Part shown: one piece after another, positions 6,399 to 6,554 of the stretch | Layout of the letters: every line of letters starts with the position of its first letter | Position numbering within the stretch: position 1 is the first letter of the stretch | Source of the DNA: Clostridia bacterium | Lineage (GTDB): Bacteria; Bacillota; Clostridia; Oscillospirales; CAG-272 | Direction of reading: 5' to 3' | Length of the DNA: 6,554 bases | NCBI GenBank assembly: GCA_017960705.1 | Contig: JAGCYR010000026.1 | Coordinates: 1-6,554 of the forward strand | Notes under the pieces: generated by a model | Told to the model about the DNA's origin: nothing | Databases searched by the model: none | Seen by the model: only the letters and a program-made list of their open reading frames with translations | Made by a program: the position numbers and the translations under genes

Positions 6399-6554
6399 AT
6401 GGACGCCGACAGGAAGTACGACGACAATCCGCGGCTGCTGGCGGCGGCGCTGGCGGGCGATCCTCGGGCGGAGGAGTAGCTCGTCAAAGCCAACTCGGGG
6501 CTGGTCCGAAGCGAGGCTGCGCGGTTCTCCGACAGAGGTTACGACCGCGAGGAG
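6399..6554 (+). pseudogene. spoIIAC: Sigma-F (SpoIIAC) 5' end, interrupted by in-frame TAG and cut by the window edge
   Basis: Sigma F directs forespore transcription after release from SpoIIAB. The ATG at 6399 opens MDADRKYDDNPRLLAAALAG DPRAEE in frame, then meets TAG at 6477-6479 (codon 27). The same frame continues as LVKANSGLV and, after three residues, ARFSDRGYDREE to the window end. This resembles sigma region 2.1 of SpoIIAC (from memory, B. subtilis has LIEKNMRLVW and QRFLNRGYEPDDL). No residue appears gained or lost around the TAG, so a base substitution, not an indel, explains it. No strong Shine-Dalgarno sequence precedes the ATG; a 4-base gap to spoIIAB suggests coupling. After the TAG no ATG, GTG or TTG restart is visible in frame. 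The gene identity is well supported by operon position. Whether it is truly broken is not: a sequencing or assembly error near a contig end would look the same. Confidence 0.75.

Noticed and set aside
6477..6479. Genome-wide reassignment of TAG to an amino acid
   Set aside because: The other six genes contain no internal TAG, whereas routine recoding should show several in about 2,000 codons. A single substitution or sequencing error is simpler.
5378..6493. 371-codon - strand frame across the spoIIA operon
   Set aside because: It overlaps SpoIIAA, SpoIIAB, the terminator and the promoter, all well supported on the + strand; the predicted product is Arg-rich shadow sequence.

Overview
The window is GC-rich bacterial DNA with dense genes, all on the + strand. 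The right-hand end carries spoIIAA-spoIIAB and the start of the sigma-F gene, in the order of the classic spoIIA sporulation operon. This points to an endospore-forming (or formerly spore-forming) Firmicute. The high GC content, GC-rich codon choice and a modular secreted protein of a type common in gut and rumen Clostridia suggest a high-GC clostridial lineage; that placement is inference. Both ends cut genes (prfB on the left, sigF on the right), so the piece may be a whole metagenomic contig.

Left block (1-2899): the 3' two-thirds of prfB (release factor 2), a small two-helix membrane protein with a very acidic tail, and pepF (oligoendopeptidase F, M3 family). Gaps are 37-41 bases, each gene has a good Shine-Dalgarno sequence, and a hairpin terminator follows pepF. 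This is probably the tail of one transcript linking translation termination with peptide turnover.

Middle block (2932-5425): one monocistronic gene for a secreted 738-residue protein. It has a signal peptide, an N-terminal beta-rich module, a Cys/His linker, a LamG/concanavalin-like region and a C-terminal endonuclease/exonuclease/phosphatase domain with its catalytic residues intact. Its promoter has an extended -10 overlapped by a perfect 8-3-8 inverted repeat (probable operator). Its leader has a 16-base palindrome next to the Shine-Dalgarno sequence. A UUCG-loop terminator closes the unit.

Right block (5435-6554): the spoIIA operon. SpoIIAA (anti-anti-sigma) and SpoIIAB (anti-sigma kinase) keep all key residues and would form the partner switch controlling sigma F in the forespore. 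The promoter has TTGACA and TACAAT separated by 22 bases, with a Spo0A-box-like sequence over the -35. This is the layout of the Spo0A-activated spoIIG promoter of Bacillus subtilis. The sigma-F gene starts 4 bases after spoIIAB but has an in-frame TAG at codon 27, with the homologous reading frame continuing unshifted after it. Whether that is a real mutation, an end-of-contig error or something more unusual is the main open question. No mobile element, CRISPR array, tRNA or rRNA was seen.
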